DNA of 64,000 nucleotides from Streptomyces sp. NRRL F-5135. Its GTDB lineage: Bacteria; Actinomycetota; Actinomycetes; Streptomycetales; Streptomycetaceae. Positions 33,857-42,271 of the stretch are shown one piece after another. The stretch is taken from positions 264,961 to 328,960 of the forward strand of contig NZ_JOHR01000012.1 of NCBI RefSeq assembly GCF_000719775.1, written 5' to 3'. Every line of letters starts with the position of its first letter. Position 1 is the first letter of the stretch. The position numbers and the translations under genes are program-made. The notes beneath the pieces are model-generated. The model did no database searches, had not been told where the DNA came from, and saw only the letters and a list, made by a program, of their open reading frames with translations.

Positions 33857-34381
33857 TCAGCGGCGCCACGGCAGGTCCGCGCCCGTGCCCTCCGGCTGGA
33901 GCCCCTCCGCCATCACCCGCGTGATCTCCCCGAGCTGCTTCACCTGATCCGGGGTGAGCCGGTCGAAGATGGCCTGCCGTACGGCGGCCACGTGGCCGGG
34001 CGCGGAACGCTCCAGCACCTCGTACCCGAGGTCCGTCAGGAACGCGTTCTGTCCCCGCTTGTCGGAGTCGCACTCCTCACGTCGTACCCAGCCGTGCTGC
34101 TCCAGCCGGGCGATCGCGTGCGAGAGGCGGGAACGCGTGATCTTGGCGTCTTTCGCCAGCTGTGTCATCCGCATCCGGCGCCGGGGAGCCTGCGAGAGGA
34201 GCACGAGCAGCCCGTAGTAGATGTGCGGCATCCCGGCATCACGCTGGAGCTGCCGGTCGAGATGGTCCTCCAACAACCTGGTGGCGTGCAGATACGACCG
34301 CCACACGCACTGTTCCTCGTCGCCGAGCCAGCGCGGCTCCCCGCCCGTTCCGGCGTCGCTGCCGGTGGATGCCGTGTTCAT
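33857..34381 (-). CDS. MarR-family transcriptional regulator
   Basis: 174 residues from ATG 34381. The winged helix is MRMTQLAKDAKITRSRLSHAIARLEQHGWVRREECDSDKRGQNAFLTDLG. The flanking helices (LEDHLDRQLQRDAG, HVAAVRQAIFDRLTP) form the dimer. It is divergent from the dioxygenase at 34532 and likely represses it and itself at the palindrome at 34444. The ligand may be an aromatic or quinone-like compound, judging from the neighbour; this is inference. Confidence 0.92.
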   Translation of the reverse strand: MNTASTGSDAGTGGEPRWLGDEEQCVWRSYLHATRLLEDHLDRQLQRDAGMPHIYYGLLVLLSQAPRRRMRMTQLAKDAKITRSRLSHAIARLEQHGWVRREECDSDKRGQNAFLTDLGYEVLERSAPGHVAAVRQAIFDRLTPDQVKQLGEITRVMAEGLQPEGTGADLPWRR

Positions 34382-34443
34382 GTATCCACTGTACCCATTC
34401 TTGAAAGTTAAACTATGTGAGCGTATTCTTGTGTTTCGTGAAC

Positions 34444-34459
34444 GCTTGAGCTTTCAAGC
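34444..34459. promoter_or_regulatory. Palindromic MarR operator candidate
   Basis: GCTTGAGCTTTCAAGC is a 6-4-6 palindrome in the marR-dioxygenase intergenic region. A related CTTGAAAG lies about 40 bases to the left near the marR start, so a second site is possible. The region is AT-richer than its surroundings. Confidence 0.6.
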
Positions 34460-34531
34460 AGTAGGGGCCGGGCGGTGCGGGTCTGGATCCGCCCGCCCGC
34501 CCCGCACCAGGTCCACGAACCGGGAGCCGTC

Positions 34532-35314
34532 ATGACCGCCGTCGCAGAACGCATGCCCGCCCTCTACCTCTCCCATGGCGCCCCGCCACTGGCCGACGAT
34601 CCGGTCTGGCCCGGTGAGCTGGCGGCTTGGTCCGCGACACTGCCGCGCCCCAAGGCGATCCTGATGGTCTCCGCGCACTGGGAAGAAGCGCCGCTCGCGC
34701 TGGGGGCCACGGAGCCGGTGCCGCTCACCTACGACTTCTGGGGCTTCCCCGAGCACTACTACCGGGTGCGGTACGACGCCCCTGGCGCGCCGGAACTGGC
34801 CGCTTCCGTGCGGAAGTTGTTGCGTGCCCCGGGAACGCCCGTGCAGGACATCCCGGACCGGGGTCTGGACCACGGCGCGTATGTGCCGCTGGTCGAGATG
34901 TTCCCCGAGGCGGACGTCCCCGTGCTCCAGATCTCCATGCCGACGCTGGACCCGCGTGAACTTCTGAAGATCGGCCGCAAGCTGGCTCCGCTGCGCGACG
35001 AGGGAGTGCTGATCATCGGCAGTGGCTTCTTCACGCACAACCTGGCCGCACTGCGCCACCAGGGCGGGGGAGTGCCCGCTTGGTCGTCGGAGTTCGACGA
35101 CTGGGGCGCGCGGGCGCTGCTCGCCCAGGACGTCGACGCCCTGCTCGACTTCGAGAACAAGGCCCCCTCCGGCCGGCTGGCGCACCCGCGCACCGAGCAC
35201 TTCGCCCCGCTGTTCGTGACGCTGGGGGCGTCGGAGGGTGACCTGGGCGAGGGGCGCAGCGTGATCGACGGCTTCTGGATGGGAATGGCGAAGCGGTCGG
35301 TGCAGTTCGGCTGA
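34532..35314 (+). CDS. DODA-type extradiol aromatic ring-opening dioxygenase (LigB superfamily)
   Basis: 260 residues from ATG 34532 with GGGAG upstream. Metal and catalytic His residues are seen in LYLSHGAPPL, ILMVSAHWEE, RGLDHGAYVPL and GSGFFTHNLAALR, the class III extradiol arrangement. FDDWGARALLAQDVDALLDF is typical of the YgiD/DODA subgroup. The substrate is unknown (catechols or DOPA-like). Divergence from marR suggests induction by aromatic compounds. Confidence 0.92.
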   Translation: MTAVAERMPALYLSHGAPPLADDPVWPGELAAWSATLPRPKAILMVSAHWEEAPLALGATEPVPLTYDFWGFPEHYYRVRYDAPGAPELAASVRKLLRAPGTPVQDIPDRGLDHGAYVPLVEMFPEADVPVLQISMPTLDPRELLKIGRKLAPLRDEGVLIIGSGFFTHNLAALRHQGGGVPAWSSEFDDWGARALLAQDVDALLDFENKAPSGRLAHPRTEHFAPLFVTLGASEGDLGEGRSVIDGFWMGMAKRSVQFG

Positions 35315-35704
35315 GTCTCCAAGCCGATCGGCCGCGTCTCCCGGGTTGATCGGCTGAGACTCTCAGACCGATCGGCCGCGTCTCCGGGCCGAGGTCGGAG
35401 GGGTGTACCCGTCAATCGGGGGCACGGCAACCAAATGGTGGTGGGGGTCGTCTACTGGGGCAGGTCTGCAAGGGTGGTGAAGATGTCCTCGAGCGCGCCG
35501 GGGAGCACCTCCATTGCCGCCCTGACCTGCGCATCCGTGTGCTCATGCGGTGTCGGCCCGACCGGTGGGCGGCACAGGATACTGCATGATCAGAAAATCG
35601 ATGTACGGCATGGGAATTCTGTCCGGATTCCAGTCGTTGTTTCCAACGGATGCAGGGCACCCGGGAGGGTGTCGCGACCTACTCAGTTCAGCAAGGGAGC
35701 TCGC
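35315..35704. other. Upstream region of hrdD
   Basis: 390 bases without a credible gene. The right third holds the SigR-type promoter at 35612 and the ribosome binding site AAGGGAG before the hrdD ATG. The left part has short repeats of 'gatcggccgcgtctcc' just after the dioxygenase stop (35325-35391), possibly a terminator area. Confidence 0.5.
35612..35638 (+). promoter_or_regulatory. SigR-type promoter of hrdD
   Basis: GGGAAT at 35612-35617 and GTT at 35636-35638 are separated by exactly 18 bases, which fits the thiol-stress sigma factor SigR consensus (GGAAT-N18-GTT). It lies 67 bases before the hrdD start. In S. coelicolor hrdD is a known SigR target, so conservation is expected. Confidence 0.75.
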
Positions 35705-36721
35705 ATGGCAACCCGTGCCGTCGCCCGTCGTACCGCCCCCGGCGCCTCGGACGCCTCCGGCGGGACGAAAGCGGCAAACAGCGTTCGCGCCGTAGGCGGG
35801 GAGATCGCCGACCGCGACCTGGTCGGCATGTACCTCGACGAGATCGCGCGTACGCCTCTGCTCGACGCCGCCAAGGAGGTCGAGCTGTCCCAGACCATCG
35901 AGGCCGGTGTGTACGCGCGGCGGATCCTCGACGGGGAGGTGGAGAGCGAGGCGGCGGAGGACGCTTCGCGCGAAGAGCTCGAAGCGCTGGCCAGGGCGGC
36001 CGAGCGCGCCAAGGACGTCTTCATCCGCTCGAACCTCCGCCTGGTGGTGGCCGTGGCGCGCCGCTACCCGCGCAGTGGTCTGCCCCTCCTGGACCTGATC
36101 CAGGAAGGCAACGCGGGCCTGGTGCGCGCGGTGGAGAAGTTCGACTACGCCAAGGGATTCAAGTTCTCCACCTATGCCACGTGGTGGATCCGCCAGGCCA
36201 TCACGCGCTCCATAGCGGACCAGTCCCGGACGATCCGGCTGCCCGTCCACCTCGTGGAGGAGCTCGGCAGGATCCGGCGTGTGCAGCGCGAGTTCAACCG
36301 TGAGCACGGCCGGGACCCGGAGCCCGCCGAGGTGGCCGCCGAGCTCGGGTCGAACCCGGAGCGGGTGAATGACGTCCTGGACTGGGCCCGCGACCCGGTC
36401 AGCCTGAACATGTCGGTGGACGACGACGGCGACACCCAGTTCGGTGATCTTCTGGAGGACACCTCTGCCGTCTCACCCGAGCAGTCCGTCCTCACCCTGC
36501 TGCGCAGCGAGGAGCTGGAAGACCTGATCGGCAAGCTCGACCAGCGCACGGCCTCGATCATCCGGATGCGGTACGGCATCGAGGACGGCCGTGAGCGGAC
36601 GCTCACCGAGGTCGGCAAGGAGCACGGCCTGACGCGGGAGCGCATCAGGCAGATCGAGAAGCACGCGCTGTTGGAGCTGAAGAAGATGGCCCGCGATACG
36701 GGTTTTGACGCGGCGGCGTGA
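35705..36721 (+). CDS. hrdD: RNA polymerase group 2 sigma factor HrdD
   Basis: 338 residues from ATG 35705 (AAGGGAG upstream). Regions 1.2 to 4.2 are intact: DLVGMYLDEIARTPLL (1.2), NLRLVVAVARRYPRSGLPLLDLIQEGNAGLVRAVEKFDY (2.1-2.2), FSTYATWWIRQAITRSI (2.3-2.4), and GLTRERIRQIEKHALLELKK (4.2 HTH). Region 1.1 is short, which separates it from the essential HrdB. The SigR promoter and its position a few genes from the fru operon support HrdD rather than HrdA or HrdC. Confidence 0.88.
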   Translation: MATRAVARRTAPGASDASGGTKAANSVRAVGGEIADRDLVGMYLDEIARTPLLDAAKEVELSQTIEAGVYARRILDGEVESEAAEDASREELEALARAAERAKDVFIRSNLRLVVAVARRYPRSGLPLLDLIQEGNAGLVRAVEKFDYAKGFKFSTYATWWIRQAITRSIADQSRTIRLPVHLVEELGRIRRVQREFNREHGRDPEPAEVAAELGSNPERVNDVLDWARDPVSLNMSVDDDGDTQFGDLLEDTSAVSPEQSVLTLLRSEELEDLIGKLDQRTASIIRMRYGIEDGRERTLTEVGKEHGLTRERIRQIEKHALLELKKMARDTGFDAAA

Positions 36722-37104
36722 GGGGGCCGCGAAGCCGGAAAGGCGGCGTCCCCACGCCGCTGTCCGGCGTGAGCCGGTGAGCCCCGGCACTGAGTCCCCG
36801 CACTGAGCCCACGCACTGAGCCCCGGCACTCTTGGGGGGACTCGACAGATCCGTCGAGTCCCCCCAAGAGCGCCGGGGCTTTTCGTGGCCGCCGGCTGTC
36901 GCCGGCCACTGGTCGCCGACCGCTTGCTGATGCCCCGGTCAGGATGTTCCGGTTTCGATTCCGGTTTCGGTTCCGGTGCCCCGGGGGCAATTTCGATGCC
37001 CGGTCGTGTCCGCCTTGCTGCCCGGATCTGTTTACTTTCCGGAAAACTGGGCGTAGCGTGTCGCCGAAACCACAGGTTCGGGCACGGAACGGACGCAAAG
37101 CCAC
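36722..37104. other. hrdD-fruR intergenic region
   Basis: Contains a short direct repeat array (CACTGAGCCCCGG and variants, 36786-36832), the strong terminator at 36820-36884, and, nearer fruR, GTTTCGATTCCGGTTTCGG repeats at 36952-36975. The fruR promoter should lie within 37010-37080 (TTTACTTTCCGGAAAACTGG). Confidence 0.55.
36820..36884 (+). terminator. Strong intrinsic terminator after hrdD
   Basis: A ~26-bp stem (GCCCCGGCACTCTTGGGGGG and on to CTCGAC, against its near-perfect complement) with a six-base loop, followed directly by TTTT. It is the most convincing intrinsic terminator in the window. Confidence 0.93.
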
Positions 37105-37866
37105 ATGTACGCACCGGAGCGTCAGCAGGAGATCCTGCGGCTCGCCCGCGAGAGCGGTCGGGTCGATGTGCTCTCGCTGGCAGAGGAGTTCCAGGTCACC
37201 GCCGAGACCGTACGGCGTGACCTCAAGGCCCTGGACCGGGCCGGGCTCGTACGGCGGGTGCACGGCGGCGCCATTCCGGCCGGGCGGCTCGACTTCGAGC
37301 CCGATCTCGCCGAGCGCGAGTCGACGGCCGCCGACGAGAAGGACCGCATCGCCCGCGCGGCGCTCGCGGAACTGCCCGCGGACGGGAGCGTGATCCTCGA
37401 CGCCGGCTCGACCGTCGCGCGGCTGGCGGCCGAGCTGCCGCTGGAGTGCGAGCTGACCGTCGTCACGCACGCGCTGCCCGTCGCCGCCCGCCTCGCGGAC
37501 CACCCCGGCATCGACCTCCACCTGGTCGGCGGCCGGGTACGGCACCGTACGCGCGCGGCCGTCGACGCCTGGGCCCTGCGGGCATACGGGGAGATCCGCG
37601 CGGACATCGCCTTCCTGGGCACCAACGGCTTCTCGCCGGACGCCGGGCTCACCACGCCGGATCTGGCCGAGGCCGCCGTCAAACAGGCCGTCGCCACGGC
37701 AGCCCGGCGGGTCGTCCTGCTCGCCGACTCGGCCAAGCACGGGCAGGAGCACTTCGCACGCTTCGGCTCGCTGGCCGACGTGGACCTGCTCATCACCGAC
37801 AGCGGGCTCAGCCCTTCGGACGTCGCGGCGGTCCAGGCCGCGGGCACCGAAGTGCTGTGTGTTTAG
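37105..37866 (+). CDS. fruR: DeoR-family regulator of the fructose operon
   Basis: 253 residues from ATG 37105. The DeoR HTH is QQEILRLARESGRVDVLSLAEEFQVTAETVRRDLKALDRAGLVRRVHGGAIP. The sugar-phosphate sensor domain (DAGSTVARLAAELP, FLGTNGFSPDAGLTTPD, VLLADSAKHG) is complete. It begins the fru operon, ten bases before fruK, and probably responds to fructose 1-phosphate. Confidence 0.92.
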   Translation: MYAPERQQEILRLARESGRVDVLSLAEEFQVTAETVRRDLKALDRAGLVRRVHGGAIPAGRLDFEPDLAERESTAADEKDRIARAALAELPADGSVILDAGSTVARLAAELPLECELTVVTHALPVAARLADHPGIDLHLVGGRVRHRTRAAVDAWALRAYGEIRADIAFLGTNGFSPDAGLTTPDLAEAAVKQAVATAARRVVLLADSAKHGQEHFARFGSLADVDLLITDSGLSPSDVAAVQAAGTEVLCV

Positions 37867-37876
37867 GAGCCTCCCC

Positions 37877-38824
37877 ATGCTGCTTACCGTCACTCCGAAC
37901 CCCAGTCTGGACCGCACCTACGAGATCCCCGCGATCGAGCGAGGGGAGGTGCTCCGGGCCACCGCCGAGCGCATGGACCCCGGAGGCAAGGGCGTCAACG
38001 TCTCCCGGGCCGTCGCCGCGGCCGGTCACCCTACCGTCGCCGTACTCCCGCTGGGCGGCGCTCCCGGCGCGCTCGTCGCCGACCTGCTCGCGGGGCAGGG
38101 CATCGAGGTCGCGCGGGTACCGGTCGCCGGAGCGACCCGTTCCAACATCGCCCTCGCCGAGCCCGACGGAACCCTGACGAAGATCAACGCGCCGGGACCC
38201 GAGCTGACCGCCGCCGAGTCGGAGTCGCTGCTCTCCACGATCCGCTCCCACGCCGGCTCCGCCGCCTGGATCGCCTGCTGTGGCAGCCTGCCGCGCGGTC
38301 TCGGCGCGGACTGGTACGCGGAGCTGGTCGCCCGCGCGCACCGCGCCGGGACCCGGATCGCCCTCGACACCTCGGGGCCTTCCCTGCTGGCCGCTCTCCG
38401 CGAGCGGCCCGATGTCGTCAAGCCGAACGCCGAGGAACTCGGCCAGGCGGTCGGCCGCCCCCTGGCGACCGTGGGAGACGCCGTCAAGGCGGCGGAGGAG
38501 CTGCGCGGCCAGGGCGCCGGAGCCGTCCTCGCCAGCCTGGGTGCGGACGGGCAACTGCTGGTCTCGGCGGCGGGGACGTACTTCGGCTTCGCCCGGGTCG
38601 CCGCCGTACGCAGTAACGTCGGTGCGGGCGACGCGTCGCTGGCCGGCTTCCTGGCGGCGGGCGGGGACGGGGCCGCCGCCCTGGCCGCCGCCGTCGCCCA
38701 CGGCGCGGCCGCCGTGCAGCTCCCGGGCAGTGTGATGCCGTCCCCGGCGGATCTGGAGCCCTCGGCGGTGACGGTGACCACGGACGTGCCGCTGGACCGT
38801 CCGCTCACGGAGCCCGTGCCATGA
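37877..38824 (+). CDS. fruK: 1-phosphofructokinase
   Basis: 315 residues from ATG 37877 with AGGAG upstream. It is a PfkB-family kinase: MLLTVTPNPSLDRTYEI at the N-terminus, GGKGVNVSRAVAAAG, and the anion hole/catalytic loop VGAGDASLAGFLAAGG with the catalytic Asp. It phosphorylates fructose 1-phosphate, delivered by FruA, to fructose 1,6-bisphosphate. The stop overlaps a low-complexity ORF (ATGA at 38821) that leads to fruA. Confidence 0.94.
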   Translation: MLLTVTPNPSLDRTYEIPAIERGEVLRATAERMDPGGKGVNVSRAVAAAGHPTVAVLPLGGAPGALVADLLAGQGIEVARVPVAGATRSNIALAEPDGTLTKINAPGPELTAAESESLLSTIRSHAGSAAWIACCGSLPRGLGADWYAELVARAHRAGTRIALDTSGPSLLAALRERPDVVKPNAEELGQAVGRPLATVGDAVKAAEELRGQGAGAVLASLGADGQLLVSAAGTYFGFARVAAVRSNVGAGDASLAGFLAAGGDGAAALAAAVAHGAAAVQLPGSVMPSPADLEPSAVTVTTDVPLDRPLTEPVP

Positions 38825-39048
38825 GCCCGAGCCGCGAGCGCCGCTCCACAAGCCCCACGACCACCACCGTCCCCACAGCCACAGCCACAGCCACAGCCAC
38901 AGCCATGGCCCCACTGAGCCCTGTGAGCCACATGAACCCCATGGGCTGTACGAGTCCCCCGAGCTTCACAAGACCCCTGAGCGCTACGAGTCCTCTCACC
39001 TCCCCGAACCTGACCCGCGCGATATGCGAGCAAAGGAGCCCGCGATGA
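38821..39048 (+). CDS. Low-complexity bridge ORF between fruK and fruA
   Basis: A 75-residue frame that overlaps the fruK stop and the fruA start, each by ATGA. Composition is Thr/Ser/Pro/Ala, with a TATATATATA stretch from ACAGCC hexamers at 38876-38905. No domain. fruA has its own AAAGGAG, so coupling is not required. It may be fortuitous or a coupling bridge. Confidence 0.3.
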   Translation: MSPSRERRSTSPTTTTVPTATATATATAMAPLSPVSHMNPMGCTSPPSFTRPLSATSPLTSPNLTRAICEQRSPR

Positions 39049-41198
39049 GCGAAATGATCACCGCGGACCTGGTCGACCTCGACCTGGCCGCCGAGACGAA
39101 GGAAGCCGCGGCCCGCTCGCTGGCGGAACGGATGGTGGCGCTCGGCCGCGTCACCGACCTGGACGGCTTCCTCGCCGACGTGGCCGCCCGCGAGGCGCAG
39201 ATGCCGACCGGACTGGACGGCGGCATCGGGATCCCGCACTGCCGCAGCGCGCATGTCAGCGAACCGACGCTGGCCTTCGGCCGCTCGTCGCGGGGCATCG
39301 ATTTCGGTGCCCCGGACGGTCCGGCGGACCTGATCTTCCTGATCGCGGCCCCGGCCGGCGCGGACGACGCCCATCTGACGATCCTGTCTTCCTTGGCCCG
39401 CCGGCTGATGAACGAGGACTTCACGACGGCCCTGCGCTCGGCGTCGGACCCGACGGCGGCAGCCGCGCTGATACGGGGCGAGGAGGCCACGGCCCCGGGT
39501 ACGGACACCGCCCCGGATGCCGACGCCCCGCAGAGCCCCGCGCCCGCCCCGGCCGCGGCGGCCCCGGCGCCGGCCGAGGAGCGCTCGGCCGGGGACGCGC
39601 CGGTTTCCCGGGCGGAGCCGTCACCCGCGACGGCGGCTGCCTCCGAGGCCCCCTCGGCCGAGACGGCCTCATCCGCCGCGTCCGACGCCGAGAACGGCCG
39701 GAACAGAGTCTTCCGTATCGTTGCCGTCACCTCGTGCCCCACCGGCATCGCGCACACCTACATGGCCGCCGAGGCCCTGGAGCAGGCAGGCCAGAACGCC
39801 GGCGTCGAGCTGACCGTCGAGCCGCAGGGCTCCGCCGGCTTCAAGCGGCTCGACCCCGCCGTCATCGCCGCCGCCGACGGCGTGATCTTCGCGCACGACG
39901 TACCGGTACGGGAGAAGGAACGCTTCGCCGGCAAGCCCACCGTCGACGTCGGCGTCAAGGCGGGCATCAACCGGCCCGCGGAGCTGATCGACGAGGTCCG
40001 CGGCAAGGCCGAACGCGGCGAGATCACCACCACCGCCCACGCCGCGCCCCTGGACGACGCGGGAGAACCCGGCGAGGGCTACGGCACCAAGCTCCGCAAG
40101 TGGCTGATGTCCGGTGTCTCGTACATGGTCCCCTTCGTGGCGGCCGGTGGGCTGCTCATCGCCCTCGGCTTCGCCATCGGCGGCTACACCGTCGACAAGG
40201 CTCCTTCCGTCGCCGAGCACTTCGTCTGGACCGACCACACCAGCTGGGCAGCACTGCTGTTCCAGATCGGCGGACTGGCGTTCAGCTTCCTCGTTCCCGT
40301 CCTCGCCGGTTACATCGCCTACGGCATGGCCGATCGCCCCGGTCTCGTACCCGGCTTCGTCGGGGGCTCCATCGCCCTCACGATCAACGCGGGCTTCCTC
40401 GGCGGTCTGGCCGCCGGCCTGATCGCCGGTGCCACGGTGATGGCCATCCAGCGGGTGAACGTGCCCGCCGCCCTGCGCGGGATCATGCCCGTCGTGGTGA
40501 TCCCGCTGGTCTCCTCGGCCGTCGTCGGCTTCCTGATGTTCCTGGTGGTCGGCAAGCCGATCGCGGAACTCCAGAAGGCCCTCACCGACTGGCTGTCCGG
40601 CCTCTCCGGGGCCAATGCGATCATCCTCGGTGTCATCCTCGGGCTGATGATGTGCTTCGACCTCGGCGGCCCGCTGAACAAGGTCGCCTACGCCTTCGCG
40701 GTCGGCGGTCTCGCCAATCCCAACGACGGCAGCCTCAAGGTCATGGCCGCCGTGATGGCCGCCGGCATGGTCCCGCCGCTCGCCATGGCCCTGGCCACGA
40801 CCGTACGGGGCAAGCTGTTCACGCGCACCGAGCGGGAGAACGGCAAGGCCGCCTGGGTGCTCGGCGCCTCGTTCATCACCGAGGGCGCCATCCCCTTCGC
40901 CGCCGCCGACCCGTTGCGGGTGATCCCTTCGGCGATGGCGGGCGGCGCGGTCACCGGCGCGCTGTCAATGCTGTTCGAGTGCACACTCCGGGCGCCGCAC
41001 GGAGGTGTCTTCGTGATCCCGCTGATCGGCAACCCGTTCCTCTACCTGATCGCGATCGTGGCCGGCACCTGTGTCAGCGCCGGGCTCGTCATCGTGCTCA
41101 AGAGGGCCCGGAAGACGGGCCGCCCGGAGCAGTCCGGGACGGCGGACCGCCCCGACGACAGCGCCGGGAACGAGGCCAAGGTGCCGGTGGCCGCCTGA
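39045..41198 (+). CDS. fruA: Fructose-specific PTS transporter, IIA-IIB-IIC fusion
   Basis: 717 residues from ATG 39045. IIA (~1-145) has the phospho-His in GIGIPHCRSAHV. An Ala/Pro/Glu-rich linker follows to ~220. IIB (~223-325) has its phospho-Cys in AVTSCPTGIAHTYMAAEA. IIC (~345-695) has around nine hydrophobic segments and ends in a charged tail. It imports fructose as fructose 1-phosphate using phosphate from HPr. It is the final gene of fruR-fruK-fruA. Confidence 0.94.
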   Translation: MSEMITADLVDLDLAAETKEAAARSLAERMVALGRVTDLDGFLADVAAREAQMPTGLDGGIGIPHCRSAHVSEPTLAFGRSSRGIDFGAPDGPADLIFLIAAPAGADDAHLTILSSLARRLMNEDFTTALRSASDPTAAAALIRGEEATAPGTDTAPDADAPQSPAPAPAAAAPAPAEERSAGDAPVSRAEPSPATAAASEAPSAETASSAASDAENGRNRVFRIVAVTSCPTGIAHTYMAAEALEQAGQNAGVELTVEPQGSAGFKRLDPAVIAAADGVIFAHDVPVREKERFAGKPTVDVGVKAGINRPAELIDEVRGKAERGEITTTAHAAPLDDAGEPGEGYGTKLRKWLMSGVSYMVPFVAAGGLLIALGFAIGGYTVDKAPSVAEHFVWTDHTSWAALLFQIGGLAFSFLVPVLAGYIAYGMADRPGLVPGFVGGSIALTINAGFLGGLAAGLIAGATVMAIQRVNVPAALRGIMPVVVIPLVSSAVVGFLMFLVVGKPIAELQKALTDWLSGLSGANAIILGVILGLMMCFDLGGPLNKVAYAFAVGGLANPNDGSLKVMAAVMAAGMVPPLAMALATTVRGKLFTRTERENGKAAWVLGASFITEGAIPFAAADPLRVIPSAMAGGAVTGALSMLFECTLRAPHGGVFVIPLIGNPFLYLIAIVAGTCVSAGLVIVLKRARKTGRPEQSGTADRPDDSAGNEAKVPVAA

Positions 41199-41291
41199 TC
41201 CCACGCCTCACCCTCCGGCCCTACGCCCGCCCACCCCTGACCGGCCGTACGTGCCACCCGCACACCGCCCCACCGTCGTACCCGGCGGACG

Positions 41292-42125
41292 TCACCGCAC
41301 CCGCGCGCGGAGCTCCATGGCTTCGCGCGCGGCGCGTTCCGTCAGATACACCTCGCACATGTGGCGGCCGTCCGGCGTCGCGGTGTGCTCCACTTCCCAG
41401 AGGCTGGTCTCACTACCGTCAATCAACAGGAACGCGTGCTCGTAGAGGGTGAAGCCCGCGTCCTTGCCCTCTATCTCGTACTGACGGCCGAAGACCTGCG
41501 TGATGTGGTGCGCGAACGCCGTGCGCAGCAGCGTCGCGGTGTCCTCGCCCGGCCGGTCGGCGTTCTCCGCCCTGCGCAGTACCCGCCGGGCGTGGTCCGC
41601 GGAGTTGTCCGGCGAGTACATCCGGCTCCGTGGAGTCGGCGGCAGTGCCCGCAGTCCCCTCAGCAGGGCGAGATGGGCGTCGATCTCCGCCGTGCGCTCG
41701 GACTCCAGTTCCGACAGCAACTCGGCCGCGACGTCGTCCATGGGCGGTTCCTCCCCGGAGGCCGGCGCCTCCGGGTCGGCGAAGGAGAGCCGAGGCGCCT
41801 CCGGACTGCCGGGACGGCAGAGCCGGGCGGCGGCGAGCCGCACCTCGGATTCGTCACCGTACAGCTCATGCAGCCGCGCGCCGTCCCGACCGGTGTTGTG
41901 CACCAGCTCCCACAGGGTCAGCGTGCCGCCGTCGTCGAGCAGATAGGTGTGCCGGTACGTCTCGCGGTGCAGCCCCGCACTGTGGTGCGCGGAACACAGC
42001 GAACTGGCGTGCGCCAGCGCACGGTCGAGCCGCTCGACCAGTGCGTCGGGCAGGTCGAAGGAGTTGAGTGCCCGACCCAGGAGTCGCGAGAGGTGCGTCT
42101 CGGTTGTCTCGTAGGGATCGTTCAA
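41292..42125 (-). CDS. Streptomyces conserved protein (DUF6227-like)
   Basis: 277 residues if started at TTG 42125, which has GGAG eight bases upstream; GTG 42149 adds eight residues. It shows two similar halves, each with a sequence such as HRETYRHTYLLDDGGTLTLWELVHNT and GFTLYEHAFLLIDGSETSLWEVEHTA, so it is an internal duplication of a small alpha-beta domain. No catalytic residues or membrane segments. From memory this fits DUF6227, found mainly in Streptomyces; function is unknown. Confidence 0.75.
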   Translation of the reverse strand: MNDPYETTETHLSRLLGRALNSFDLPDALVERLDRALAHASSLCSAHHSAGLHRETYRHTYLLDDGGTLTLWELVHNTGRDGARLHELYGDESEVRLAAARLCRPGSPEAPRLSFADPEAPASGEEPPMDDVAAELLSELESERTAEIDAHLALLRGLRALPPTPRSRMYSPDNSADHARRVLRRAENADRPGEDTATLLRTAFAHHITQVFGRQYEIEGKDAGFTLYEHAFLLIDGSETSLWEVEHTATPDGRHMCEVYLTERAAREAMELRARVR

Positions 42126-42214
42126 GATGGGTCTCCAGGCCGTTGCCACATGTCACTTGGTGATTGCATAACGTAGCGCCTAGGGCTGACATCGCGTCCC
42201 ACGTTTGGGAAAAC

Positions 42215-42252
42215 GAAGGGGGCGTATGGGAAGTTCCTGCACGCCCCCCTTC
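42215..42252 (-). terminator. Hairpin after the P1 peptidase gene
   Basis: GAAGGGGGCGT pairs with ACGCCCCCCTTC (one bulged C) around a 15-base loop, 20 bases beyond the peptidase stop and upstream of the DUF6227-like gene. Confidence 0.6.
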
Positions 42253-42271
42253 AACTAAGTGACTACGCCCC

